IMG/VR virus record: IMGVR_UViG_3300027508_000022
Coordinates: 1 to 35,142 of that record
Origin: a virus
Strand: one strand, 5' to 3'
Length of the DNA stretch: 35,142 bases
The notes beneath the pieces are model-generated. The model was not told the DNA's origin. It did no database searches and saw nothing but the letters and a program-made list of their open reading frames with translations. Position 1 is the first letter of the stretch. Each line of letters begins with the position of its first letter. Positions 1-7,614 of the stretch are shown piece after piece. The position numbers were made by a program, and so were the translations under genes.

Positions 1-80
1 CTTGCTATCACTGCGGTAGGTCTTTCCTAATTGCTAAACAACAAATGAGAGTATATAATTTCTGTAATAGTTGTGGTTAG
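1..80 (+). CDS. 3' end of a plus-strand gene with a C-terminal zinc ribbon (partial)
   Basis: Reading from base 3 to the TAG at 78-80 gives 25 residues, CYHCGRSFLIAKQQMRVYNF followed by CNSCG. The two CxxC pairs are spaced like the knuckles of a zinc ribbon, a fold common in DNA- or RNA-binding phage proteins. It is the only plus-strand coding sequence seen in the window and runs off the left edge, so the rest of the protein and its function are unknown. It is convergent with the ribonucleotide reductase gene, and the hairpin at 166-194 lies between them. The call rests on the cysteine pattern in one short frame. Confidence 0.55.
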   Translation, partial: CYHCGRSFLIAKQQMRVYNFCNSCG

Positions 81-165
81 GATTTAATAGCGCAGGGTGT
101 CCTCATCTCCGCCCTTGATTATGGTTTCCGTCCCTTCGCCGTAATCAACGCTATAGCATAAAGAA

Positions 166-194
166 AGCCCCCCTAGTTCGGGTCTAGGGGGGCT
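166..194. terminator. Rho-independent terminator shared by convergent genes
   Basis: An 11-bp GC-rich perfect stem (AGCCCCCCTAG with CTAGGGGGGCT) closes a 7-base loop. Read on the minus strand it is followed by TTTCTTTAT and sits 16 bases past the reductase stop. Read on the plus strand it is followed by a T-rich stretch. It most likely ends both the reductase transcript and the plus-strand transcript. Confidence 0.85.
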
Positions 195-209
195 CTCTAC
201 TTTATATAT

Positions 210-2243
210 TTAATTATCTTTTATAGGCACTTCGCAGAAGTCCGTTGAGCAGTATTTCTCACCGATTGCATCGGCTGCCATTCCTGCATAGACATCAGTA
301 AAGTCGATAGGCAGTAACTTCATAGTAGATTTTTCGTATTCTTCTTTAGTTATCTGTGTGTATGGCATCTGTGGGTAAGTCTCGTTCCCCATAGGTAAGA
401 AAGAAACGGTTTTGAGTTGCCCATCAAACATATGTAGCACTGTTCCTACGGCGTCTTTTTCAGTATTTGCATTAAATGATACTGTAACGCTAACGCTGTT
501 GTCTGACCAATAACGCTGTGCCATCGCTGCGAGAGACATCTTTTCGTAAATAGAGACATCCTTTTCCGACCTTTTTGCAGAGGACTTAATAGGGAAGAAC
601 ACCACGCTAGTAGTCTTAGGAGATTCCGAAGCTTTTTCTACTTTATAACCTGACGCCTTAAAGAGAGGAAGCATAGGGTCATCGTTTCCAAAGCGGATTG
701 CACGAAGGAAATACTCACCACCAGGAGTCCAATGCACCCCAGGAGATTCACCAGCAAGGATAGATACTGTTCCTGATGGCTTGACTGTCGTAGTCTTAAT
801 AGATTCGCGGATACCTAACCACTCGGAGTATGTGCGGTCGTAGTTTTGGATAACTGCATATCCCTCGTCCATCCACACACGAAGAGTTGGTAGCCCTACG
901 CGGTCTGCAAAGTTGGCTACACCAGACATAGAAGTTCCAATGCGACGATTGCGTTGCATGATTGCGTTAGTTTCTTCCCAGTGGGTAGGTAGCAATGTGA
1001 CGGTCTTCGCGTAAAGGTAAGCAAACTTTAATGTGCGCTTGTAATCTTCTATAGAGTCATGGCGGTTGAGGTAGGTTTCAACCAGAGTGCAACACTCAAA
1101 TGATTCCAAAGACTGTTCCGCGCATGGGTTGTAACCAGCGGCTCGATGGTCTTTATTATTGATTGGGTCAATAAGGCGACCATACTGACGAGTAACATCC
1201 ATCCAGATAACACCAGGCTCACCGTTCAGGGCAATACCCTCAACAATGTGTTCTAAATTAGAACCGACTGAGACCTCAACAGAGTTGTTAGACATCCAGG
1301 CCCAACCAGGAGCTGAGCTGTCGTATGAGTTGCGCTCTGGGAACTTGGCAGGGTTCTTTAAATTTAAAAAGGTTTGGTCATCTAATCTACCCATGAGTAG
1401 CTCGGCTGAGCGGCGGACGTTGCCAGAGACAACGCACACACCGATTAAATTACCTAAATCGGCAATATCTACCCTTGTTAATTTAGAATTGGCCCTTTTC
1501 TTATTAAAGATAGAGCGGACGTGATTGTGCAGCTTCTCCAGCGGCTCGTGGCCCGCGGCCGTGCCTCCAAAGGTTTTGATGGGAACGCCAGCAGGACGGA
1601 TTAGGGAGTAATCAAATACATAGACAGGCTGTTCTGGTTTTAAATAGGAGTTAATAAGCATGCTTAATGACTCAACCCAGCCCTCACGGGTATCTGGAAT
1701 CTGGATAGTTACTTCTGGCAACTTAGGCTCGTAGATTGTGAAATCTTTGTCCGCGCCCTTGTCGTCAAAGCCTACACCTACGCCCAGCATTGATGCTTCC
1801 ATTAGAAAAGCAAACGGCTTGGCAGGGTCTAATTTAGACATGCTAGAAGTAGAGACAAAAGCACAGTTCTGCAGTGCTGCAGAGTTCTTGAGCTCATTGA
1901 CAATCGGGGTGCCCATAACCCACAGACCTCGGCCTGGTGGAGTCCACTTTAAATTAAACAAACGGTCAAACGCTTCCTTAGCCGAAGCCTGAGCCCTGGA
2001 GTCATTCCAAGGTAAACGCTGAGACTTACAGTGGTCTTTCTGGATTGAATACATGCCCTCGATTACGCGTTGGCAAACGTCGGTCCAAGTTTCCTTTTCC
2101 CCATTTTCTTTTAAGCGGGAGTAGGTTCTTAAAAAGGTAATTTCGCCAACTGAGTTACCAGCGGCATCTTGGTATCCCCAAGGCACTTTCTTCTCGCGGT
2201 AGTCCTTTAAAAATTCTTCTGCTAGGCGAAAAGTAAATGCCAT
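210..2243 (-). CDS. nrdJ: Class II adenosylcobalamin-dependent ribonucleotide reductase, monomeric (RTPR-like)
   Basis: The 677-residue protein should reduce ribonucleotides, probably triphosphates as in the Lactobacillus RTPR family, to deoxyribonucleotides for phage DNA synthesis, using vitamin B12 coenzyme and no oxygen. Visible signatures are NCAFVST (Cys127, first redox cysteine), GVGVGFDDKG, NPCAEQSLESFECC near residue 370, the VKPSGTVSILAG phosphate-binding loop near 486, and a C-terminal CSTDFC (Cys665/Cys670), which is the CX4C thiol-relay pair typical of this family. Length fits the monomeric class. No N-terminal ATP cone is seen. The ATG at 2243 follows AAGAGGAG at good spacing. 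It is the last gene of the leftward block, with a terminator just after it and a palindrome upstream that may regulate it. Confidence 0.95.
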   Translation of the reverse strand: MAFTFRLAEEFLKDYREKKVPWGYQDAAGNSVGEITFLRTYSRLKENGEKETWTDVCQRVIEGMYSIQKDHCKSQRLPWNDSRAQASAKEAFDRLFNLKWTPPGRGLWVMGTPIVNELKNSAALQNCAFVSTSSMSKLDPAKPFAFLMEASMLGVGVGFDDKGADKDFTIYEPKLPEVTIQIPDTREGWVESLSMLINSYLKPEQPVYVFDYSLIRPAGVPIKTFGGTAAGHEPLEKLHNHVRSIFNKKRANSKLTRVDIADLGNLIGVCVVSGNVRRSAELLMGRLDDQTFLNLKNPAKFPERNSYDSSAPGWAWMSNNSVEVSVGSNLEHIVEGIALNGEPGVIWMDVTRQYGRLIDPINNKDHRAAGYNPCAEQSLESFECCTLVETYLNRHDSIEDYKRTLKFAYLYAKTVTLLPTHWEETNAIMQRNRRIGTSMSGVANFADRVGLPTLRVWMDEGYAVIQNYDRTYSEWLGIRESIKTTTVKPSGTVSILAGESPGVHWTPGGEYFLRAIRFGNDDPMLPLFKASGYKVEKASESPKTTSVVFFPIKSSAKRSEKDVSIYEKMSLAAMAQRYWSDNSVSVTVSFNANTEKDAVGTVLHMFDGQLKTVSFLPMGNETYPQMPYTQITKEEYEKSTMKLLPIDFTDVYAGMAADAIGEKYCSTDFCEVPIKDN

Positions 2244-2267
2244 CGTAATCTCCTCTTGTTTAATTGA

Positions 2268-2284
2268 ACGTATAGTTTATACGT
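2268..2284. promoter_or_regulatory. Palindrome upstream of the reductase gene
   Basis: ACGTATA and TATACGT form a perfect 7-bp inverted repeat around a 3-base centre, 25-41 bases upstream of the reductase ATG. The minus strand reads ACGTATAAACTATACGT, which contains TATA-type -10-like hexamers. It may be a promoter core overlapped by an operator. No good -35 is evident, so the function is inferred from position and symmetry. Confidence 0.4.
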
Positions 2285-2345
2285 GCGTTACATCTGTTTT
2301 AGAACTAATCATGTTCCAGGGTGTTGCTAAGGTTTCTTATATGAT

Positions 2346-2361
2346 AATAGGAAATCCTATT
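2346..2361. repeat. AT-rich inverted repeat over the end of the TGT-like gene
   Basis: AATAGGA and TCCTATT are perfect 7-base complements with two bases between them, overlapping the stop codon of the 2357-3823 gene. The stem is AT-rich and lacks a U-run, so it is at best a weak terminator or mRNA end structure. Together with 2268-2284 it makes up most of what can be seen in the gap before the reductase. Confidence 0.3.
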
Positions 2362-3823
2362 CTTCTATTGCGCCCTTGATTATTTCCGTAGTTTGGGCTT
2401 CGGTAAACCCACCATTTGGTAACTCTTTTAGGGCTTGAGCCTTGTCTCCAAAGATAGAACTTAGCACACCAGCAGAGCCTTGTCGCTCTACAGTCATGCG
2501 AATAAACTCACGTGAGTCGTCCAATTCTTTAGTAGTTTTAATCAGTTTAAATAGGCGGTCTATCTCCTGAGAAACGTTAGGGTCAGCGTATCCACCGTTC
2601 ATTTCTTCAGCAAAACGCATGAAAGCAACACGTTGTCCCTGCATTTCGATGATTGCATTAATTAAACTCTTGAGTTGGTCTTTAGTCTTTACTTCGATTG
2701 GTAACTTAAAAGCACAGGCAGATTGAGGCTTGAAAGCAGGGCAGTTAGCGGCTACAAAACATGTGTCGCATGCACGAAGTGAGGTCTGTTGAGAACTAAC
2801 TGCGGTGACATCTTTGATGGTGCCATCCTCGTCAATTTCGGTCTTTGTATTGAATCCAAAGACTGGAAGATTGCCCATTTCGGCGGGATTTCGCGGCTCA
2901 AGTTTCCGCATATCTACCCCCCTATTATCATATACGGCAGGAGCACTTTCCCCACTTTGCTCCACTTCACTCCCATCACTGTTATCATATAACATTGGGT
3001 CTTCTGGATTACCGCTCATCATATTCATCCTTACTTCAAACTGTTCGTAAGACCACACGGCTAACTTAGCAACTTCTTGCGGGTCATCCTCAAGAATCTT
3101 ATCTATATCTAAGCCAGCCTTTTCATAGGTAGCCTTGTATCTAGAACGTGCTTGGTCTTTCATCTTCTTGGGGTAGCGGACAAGCCTAGTGCCATCCCAA
3201 ATAATAGTCTCACCATGCATCATGGGTGATAACCACGACAAGGTGCTTGCGGAATCAAACGGAACTTGACGCAGGTTATCTGGCTTGGCGCATCCTAGCG
3301 CATGCCAGCGGGTTCCCTGACGCTTGCTATGTATACGTGTAGCGCTTGCCAACTGGGTCTCTGACTCAATTGCGTCGCCTGGGATAGCAACATCTAGGTA
3401 ATACTCAACTAGGTTTTTTAGGCCGTCGTAGCCTGTCTGTGGCTGCCATACAGGCACGAACTTAGCGGGTGGGACCTCTGACCACACGTCTTTACGTTGT
3501 TGGTCTATGAACTCTGGGTCAATCCCATAGCCGTTAATCTCATAAAAGGTGGAAAGCCTGTCCATATTTACAGCCACAAAGTGCTCGTAACCAGCTGCAA
3601 ACTCTTCCAGCTCAGCTGGGCCCAGCTTTAGAGTCTTGGGTAAACCAGGGGATACATAAATATAGAAATCCTTATTAAAGTAGTTTTCTAATAGATACTC
3701 TTTGGTTTTTGGTAGGCCGCGTTGCACCAGGCGGTAGTAGCTTACTCCCACATGATTGGCGGTAGTCTCCTCAAGGATTACTCTATTTGAAGGAACCTCA
3801 GCACCTAGATAAATAATCTTCAT
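2357..3823 (-). CDS. Two-part protein: tRNA-guanine-transglycosylase-like N-terminus plus cysteine-rich C-terminal domain
   Basis: The first ~270 of 488 residues read like a TGT/DpdA-type barrel. They contain FYIYVSPG, a strand ending in AVNMDRLS, FVPVWQPQTGYDGL, and then HALGCAKPDNL followed by PFDSASTLSWLSP, the G-x-x-K-P and DS-x-SW pattern of TGT-like enzymes. This family exchanges guanine for 7-deazaguanines in tRNA, or in DNA for DpdA. After a low-complexity linker (~270-330), the C-terminal part carries CDTCFVAANCPAF and a fourth Cys (ACAF), a likely metal knuckle, then helices ending in an acidic tail. I do not recognise that domain. No 7-deazaguanine synthesis genes are in the window. 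The ATG overlaps the stop of the upstream zinc-ribbon gene (ATGA). The fold assignment is by motif only; another barrel enzyme is possible. Confidence 0.5.
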   Translation of the reverse strand: MKIIYLGAEVPSNRVILEETTANHVGVSYYRLVQRGLPKTKEYLLENYFNKDFYIYVSPGLPKTLKLGPAELEEFAAGYEHFVAVNMDRLSTFYEINGYGIDPEFIDQQRKDVWSEVPPAKFVPVWQPQTGYDGLKNLVEYYLDVAIPGDAIESETQLASATRIHSKRQGTRWHALGCAKPDNLRQVPFDSASTLSWLSPMMHGETIIWDGTRLVRYPKKMKDQARSRYKATYEKAGLDIDKILEDDPQEVAKLAVWSYEQFEVRMNMMSGNPEDPMLYDNSDGSEVEQSGESAPAVYDNRGVDMRKLEPRNPAEMGNLPVFGFNTKTEIDEDGTIKDVTAVSSQQTSLRACDTCFVAANCPAFKPQSACAFKLPIEVKTKDQLKSLINAIIEMQGQRVAFMRFAEEMNGGYADPNVSQEIDRLFKLIKTTKELDDSREFIRMTVERQGSAGVLSSIFGDKAQALKELPNGGFTEAQTTEIIKGAIEE

Positions 3824-3930
3824 TCACGGCCCCAGGTATGCCCACACTTGGAACATAACCAGGCTTTGTCTCCAACATACTCCAAAGTTTTGGAGTCACA
3901 TCCTTGTGGACATTTTGGTGTATCGGTCAT
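3820..3930 (-). CDS. 36-residue zinc-ribbon protein
   Basis: The ORF runs from ATG at 3930 to TGA at 3820-3822 and encodes 36 residues with CPQGC near the start and LCSKCGHTWGR near the end, a C-x3-C / C-x2-C zinc ribbon occupying nearly the whole protein. It overlaps its neighbours by ATGA at both ends, so it is a coupled member of the nucleotidyltransferase, HAD and TGT-like cassette. It could guide a partner to RNA or DNA, but no function can be assigned from sequence. Confidence 0.75.
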   Translation of the reverse strand: MTDTPKCPQGCDSKTLEYVGDKAWLCSKCGHTWGRE

Positions 3931-4388
3931 ATCCGTGGGTCCTCCTTATATGCGGCGTTCTGTGAGTCTATCTCTTCTACAATCTTTTGCCAAGACTTGA
4001 CACCCTTTCGGCTATCGGGTCTGAACTCTTCCCTAATGTAGACAGGGGACATAAATACTAAGGTAGTAATACCAACAGACAATAACTTAACAGTCAAATC
4101 GGGGTCAGAAGTAATAACTAACTCTACTGGGCCTTGGCTTTTAATCCACTCCACCAGTCTAAAGTCTGCGTTGTCACCAAGTGCGGGGACGTTGGTTTTA
4201 TCTACAACGTCGTCAATATTGTTAATTCGTTGTTGGCGAAGCCAATGGTCGCCCTTTGTAACATCATCACAAAGGATTAAAACACGGTGTTTTTCTTTAA
4301 GTGTTCTATATAAAGACATGCCGTCTTGAATGGGGCCACCAAGCCTAGTATCTTTTAATACCCCATCTAGAAAAACTAATATTGCCAC
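3927..4388 (-). CDS. HAD-like fold protein lacking the catalytic Asp pair
   Basis: The 153-residue protein starts MAILVFLDGVL, which resembles HAD motif I (DxDG-T/V-L), but the first Asp, the nucleophile, is replaced by Phe. LILCDD could be motif II and the segment VITSDPDLTVKLLSVGI resembles motif IV. HAD enzymes are mostly phosphatases; without the nucleophile this one is probably inactive or works differently, for instance by binding. It lies between the nucleotidyltransferase-like gene (12 bases upstream) and the 36-residue zinc ribbon (ATGA overlap). The fold call is moderate; loss of the nucleophile is read directly from sequence. Confidence 0.55.
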   Translation of the reverse strand: MAILVFLDGVLKDTRLGGPIQDGMSLYRTLKEKHRVLILCDDVTKGDHWLRQQRINNIDDVVDKTNVPALGDNADFRLVEWIKSQGPVELVITSDPDLTVKLLSVGITTLVFMSPVYIREEFRPDSRKGVKSWQKIVEEIDSQNAAYKEDPRI

Positions 4389-4400
4389 GTATATACCCTA

Positions 4401-5333
4401 TCAGTTGTAGTGTGTAGCTGCTCTCCTTATTAGAGTGCTAGTTGTTGGTAGTTCCATACCATAAGTCTGTGCTTCAAAATCTTGTTTTGTTTTTTTAGAA
4501 ATTTCTTTTAGTTCTTTTAGTGCTTGTACGACTCCGCTTGCTTTTCCTGACTGCCAGCGATAATTATATACATCTCCATAACCCTGTCCACTAGGGCTAA
4601 ACGCGTGTTTTCTTCCTTGATGGATGTCTTCAAATAAAGCAGCTCCCTGCTCTACAGCTAGCTTTAATGCAGCTTCAGCATTGCGTCTAGCCACATCAGT
4701 AGAAGCAGAACCTATATTAGATAAAGCATCTGAGTATCTAGATAAAATATCTACAGCTAAGGATTTATCCTGAGCTACACGACGGTTCCATTGTTTATTA
4801 TTAGGAACAGCCCTAACTTCAGGTTGCACAGTCCAATCATCATTTGTCAGTGAGTATGCTGCGTATGGCTTTATTTTACGTATGTCAGACTGCACATTAA
4901 CATAGAACGTCAATTCAAATATATCCAGGAAGTTTCCTGTAACTGGGTGCAATTCCGTATTAAAACCCTCGTTGAACATCTGGGAAATCTCACGGTCACT
5001 TAGACCTTTATACTTTGGATTAGCCTGACGAAACGCTAGGTAGTTAACTCCAATTAGGCAATCAAGGTCTGCTGGTTTTCTTGCTGCTGTCCATTGATAA
5101 GAAACTGCAGAACCAGCTAACCACACATGTACGTATGATTCTGGGTTGCTGTAGCGGGCTCTTAAATGCTCAAGAAGGATTCTATAAATTAAAGAACGGA
5201 TATGGGGAATAATCTTTCCGTCTCTAAACAGACGGGGGTCCAACCCAGCACCTGGGGTGCTGAAGTAGGAAGTCTCGGAGGGCTCTATAGTGACTGGCTT
5301 AGCCTGCTTCACCAGCGCGTCATAGAAGTTCAT
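4401..5333 (-). CDS. Nucleotidyltransferase-superfamily protein
   Basis: The 310-residue protein has the Pol-beta-type pattern VWLAGSAVSYQW (Gly74-Ser75) followed by KPADLDCLIGV (Asp89 and Asp91), the GS...DxD core that binds NTP and two metals. Members transfer nucleotides to RNA, proteins or small molecules. The third acidic residue may lie in NFLDIFELTFYV (~140). The C-terminal half is helical and unassigned. The gene ends 12 bases before the HAD-like gene, suggesting the two products act together. The substrate cannot be deduced. Confidence 0.65.
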   Translation of the reverse strand: MNFYDALVKQAKPVTIEPSETSYFSTPGAGLDPRLFRDGKIIPHIRSLIYRILLEHLRARYSNPESYVHVWLAGSAVSYQWTAARKPADLDCLIGVNYLAFRQANPKYKGLSDREISQMFNEGFNTELHPVTGNFLDIFELTFYVNVQSDIRKIKPYAAYSLTNDDWTVQPEVRAVPNNKQWNRRVAQDKSLAVDILSRYSDALSNIGSASTDVARRNAEAALKLAVEQGAALFEDIHQGRKHAFSPSGQGYGDVYNYRWQSGKASGVVQALKELKEISKKTKQDFEAQTYGMELPTTSTLIRRAATHYN

Positions 5334-5340
5334 CTAGGTA

Positions 5341-5565
5341 TTATAGTTCTTTTTCTTTTTTCTCTTTGTGCATAACATCGGTTTCGAACTCAAATTTACG
5401 GTGCTTCTCTGGGGTATCGGTCTTTATTGGGTTCATATAGCCACATTGTTGATGCGCGGAAACAAACTGCTGCGCCCACATAATCACTAGGGCCTCATTT
5501 GCAACTTCTTGCACATCTGCTTGGAACGACGCCATGCAATTGCATGACATTTCTATGAACGCCAT
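5341..5565 (-). CDS. Small cysteine-containing protein, unknown function
   Basis: The 74-residue protein has CNC near the N-terminus, a helical middle (VQEVANEALVIMWAQQFVSAH) and QQCGYMNP, then a charged tail rich in Lys and Glu. The C-x-C, His and Cys could bind a metal. It sits 7 bases before the nucleotidyltransferase-like gene in the same run. No family is recognised. Confidence 0.65.
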   Translation of the reverse strand: MAFIEMSCNCMASFQADVQEVANEALVIMWAQQFVSAHQQCGYMNPIKTDTPEKHRKFEFETDVMHKEKKEKEL

Positions 5566-5586
5566 AGGAACACCCCTTAACTGTAT

Positions 5587-5913
5587 TTACAGTATATCGC
5601 GCTCCTGCAGTGCTTGTTTGATTGAACTAGCAACGGAATCATCACTATCTTCCACAATAGGCTTCAAAAGTGCCATAACTTGATAAGCAATAGCACTTTG
5701 GTTCATGCTATCAACAATGTCCTGACACCCATGCTTGATGTCGTCAACTGTGGCCTCACGGTCAACAGTAATAGCGGTTGATAGGTCAGCTGTAGCGTAC
5801 CAGTCGTTGTTGTTTTGCTTAATAATAATAAATGCTGTTGTTGCATCAGGTGCTGCAGGGGTATTCTCTGCAATAGTTTCAATAACCTGTGCGTCTTCAA
5901 TATTTTCGGTCAA
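5587..5913 (-). CDS. Conserved-type hypothetical phage protein
   Basis: The 108-residue acidic protein has a disordered N-terminus (~1-25) and a compact alpha/beta region containing TTAFIIIKQNNNDWYATADL and a helix around VDDIKHGCQDIVDSM. It overlaps the upstream Cys-rich gene by 4 bases (ATGA). No catalytic motif is visible; the family is not recognised. Confidence 0.7.
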   Translation of the reverse strand: MTENIEDAQVIETIAENTPAAPDATTAFIIIKQNNNDWYATADLSTAITVDREATVDDIKHGCQDIVDSMNQSAIAYQVMALLKPIVEDSDDSVASSIKQALQERDIL

Positions 5914-6467
5914 TTGTATAGTCCTCTCGCTTGGTAAGCACGTTTTTGGTTGTACATCTTAACAGGACAAAAATCACATAAGTGAATCTTTGCGTTTGTT
6001 GCTTTTAGCCCTGCTTCTAGACGGTCTTTGGCTGTATCTGGTTTTAGTTCTTTGCGGTCTGACTTATAGTCAGGGCACTGTCCCTTGGGACGGTTATGGA
6101 TAGCGTAACACTTCATCGCATCTGAGGAATAGGTGTCTTTTACGTTATAGAAGTTAGTGCCAAGGATGTCTAGCCCCTTAGAGCCACCATCTAGTATCTG
6201 TTCCTTAATCTGATTAAGGATACTTTCTTTAAGACTTGGGTTACCCATCCATGCAACTGTTAAACAGTCACTAAGGACACCAAAGTGCCCTTGACGCTCG
6301 CAGTCGCCGATATACATTTGAATAAATGGATTATCAGATTGGTCATAACGACCCTCACCTAATGACTTACCAGTCTTGGTGTACGGAATTTCTTGGATAG
6401 TTTTACACTGCTTACATACAAGCAGGTTCATTCTATCTGGCTCTAGCTCGTCAATGATGTTACCCAT
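5910..6467 (-). CDS. Cysteine-rich, probably metal-binding protein
   Basis: The 185-residue protein begins with a CKQCKTIQEIPY knuckle (C-x2-C), has CERQGH, a middle CYAIHNRPKGQCPDY, and a C-terminal CDFCPVK. The pairs suggest one or two zinc or iron-sulfur sites. It is followed by the 108-residue protein with an ATGA overlap. The function is unknown; RNA or DNA binding is a reasonable guess only. Confidence 0.7.
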   Translation of the reverse strand: MGNIIDELEPDRMNLLVCKQCKTIQEIPYTKTGKSLGEGRYDQSDNPFIQMYIGDCERQGHFGVLSDCLTVAWMGNPSLKESILNQIKEQILDGGSKGLDILGTNFYNVKDTYSSDAMKCYAIHNRPKGQCPDYKSDRKELKPDTAKDRLEAGLKATNAKIHLCDFCPVKMYNQKRAYQARGLYN

Positions 6468-6484
6468 GACGGTAGCCTATCACA

Positions 6485-7012
6485 CTACTTAGACTTTTTT
6501 AAAGCTGCCCTTGCTTTTGACATCTTAGCTTCTTTGGCAGCAAACTCAGCATCTGAAATCTTTTCGGTTTTCTTACCAGTTACGGTGTCAATTGTGGTCT
6601 TACGCTGGGTGCTTGGTCCAAGCTTTGCGGCTACTGCTTCAAGCGGGGATGGTCCCGTTGATTTTTTTCCACCCCTTGGTGTTGGGGTAACTTTAGCCTT
6701 GTTTTGGCCACCAGCCATGGCGTCTGTAATAAGCTTATGACGTCTGTGGTCTGCTGCAGGGGAATAGTTATTTGGTTTACGAATTGCTGTGTTAGGGATA
6801 GAAAAGTGACCGCCAGCGTGGATTGCGGTTCCAGCAATATAGTTTGGGTGTTCTTTATCTGCTGATGCGGAAAGGATTGCGCGTTGAGCAGCGTTTTCTT
6901 TATCAAACTTAATCATCTTGTGCTCTTTAGGGTTCATTGCCTCTTGAGCGCTTATTTTAATTTCGCCGTTTGCGTCCCTTGTTCCGCTAAACTGAAACTC
7001 ACTAGGGTTCAC
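6485..7012 (-). CDS. Basic hypothetical protein
   Basis: The 175-residue protein is rich in Lys, Ala, Pro and Thr, with AIHAGGHFSIPNTAIRKPNNYSP in the middle and a Lys-rich C-terminal helix ending in RAALKKSK. The composition suggests binding to nucleic acid or a virion role. It overlaps the next upstream gene by 4 bases. An alternative-frame ORF inside it is a shadow. No family is recognised. Confidence 0.7.
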   Translation of the reverse strand: MNPSEFQFSGTRDANGEIKISAQEAMNPKEHKMIKFDKENAAQRAILSASADKEHPNYIAGTAIHAGGHFSIPNTAIRKPNNYSPAADHRRHKLITDAMAGGQNKAKVTPTPRGGKKSTGPSPLEAVAAKLGPSTQRKTTIDTVTGKKTEKISDAEFAAKEAKMSKARAALKKSK

Positions 7013-7191
7013 TTGTTACGCGCCTCAATAATGTCGGCGCCCATTTTGCGCTCGTAATACTCAGAATCTTCCAACTTAGTTACATTACTAGTTGGACCTG
7101 ATGACTTATTGCCAAGCTTGTCTAACGCACTACCAAACTTTTGAAATTGGCGTACGCTGTCAAACTCACGGCGACGTGGTGTCTTTGCCAT
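7009..7191 (-). CDS. Small basic hypothetical protein
   Basis: This 60-residue protein starts MAKTPRRREFDSVRQFQKFG and ends in EIARNK-like charged residues (DIIEARNK). It overlaps the following gene by ATGA and begins one base after the preceding 69-residue gene stops. It is too short for a functional call; it is accepted because it fits exactly in the overlapping gene string. Confidence 0.65.
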   Translation of the reverse strand: MAKTPRRREFDSVRQFQKFGSALDKLGNKSSGPTSNVTKLEDSEYYERKMGADIIEARNK

Positions 7192-7192
7192 G

Positions 7193-7402
7193 TTAGTTAC
7201 CCGCTGGGTTAACCTTAGATTGTTCTTCTGAATTAATAAAACCGTAGTTCATGTATGGGTGTAGACCTGCGCGGTTCTTAACCACATCTTGGTCGCCCAT
7301 GCCAGCAGCTACAGTTGTATTAGGACGGCGCTTACGATACTTGCCGTCTGTTGCACCTTCGGACATATCTCCGTTAAGTGAACGTGATTGATTGACTGCC
7401 AT
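7193..7402 (-). CDS. Small hypothetical protein
   Basis: This 69-residue protein begins MAVNQSRSLNGDMSEGATDG and has a basic YRKRRPNTTVA segment. It shares its first base with the stop of the upstream gene (TAATG) and lies in a series of short proteins (6.5-8.7 kb) of similar Gly/Asn/Arg-rich style. No motif is recognised. Confidence 0.65.
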   Translation of the reverse strand: MAVNQSRSLNGDMSEGATDGKYRKRRPNTTVAAGMGDQDVVKNRAGLHPYMNYGFINSEEQSKVNPAGN

Positions 7403-7614
7403 TATGACATGCGTCCTTTCACTAATCGATGGGCCTTACGACGGTTGCAGTTTGGGCAAACGTCTTGGTCCCTCAATGATTGTACTGGGTTCATGCTTGA
7501 ACCACAGGCTTTACAGCTTTTAGTGCCATTATAAACGGTCCCAAGGCTGACATCTGTAGCCCCAGCCATGCCTTCACCTGTGCTATCGGTGAATAATCCT
7601 GGGTCTTTACTCAT
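7402..7614 (-). CDS. Small zinc-ribbon protein
   Basis: The 70-residue protein carries SCKACGSSM and VCPNCNRRKAHRL, a C-x2-C / C-x2-C zinc ribbon in the C-terminal half. The N-terminus is Gly/Thr-rich. It overlaps the 59-residue gene upstream by ATGA. It could bind nucleic acid; no further assignment is possible. Confidence 0.7.
   Translation of the reverse strand: MSKDPGLFTDSTGEGMAGATDVSLGTVYNGTKSCKACGSSMNPVQSLRDQDVCPNCNRRKAHRLVKGRMS

Noticed and set aside
5703-5900. Leu/Thr/Gln-rich 65-codon minus-strand ORF
   Set aside because: It is an alternate frame inside the 5587-5913 gene with low-complexity composition.
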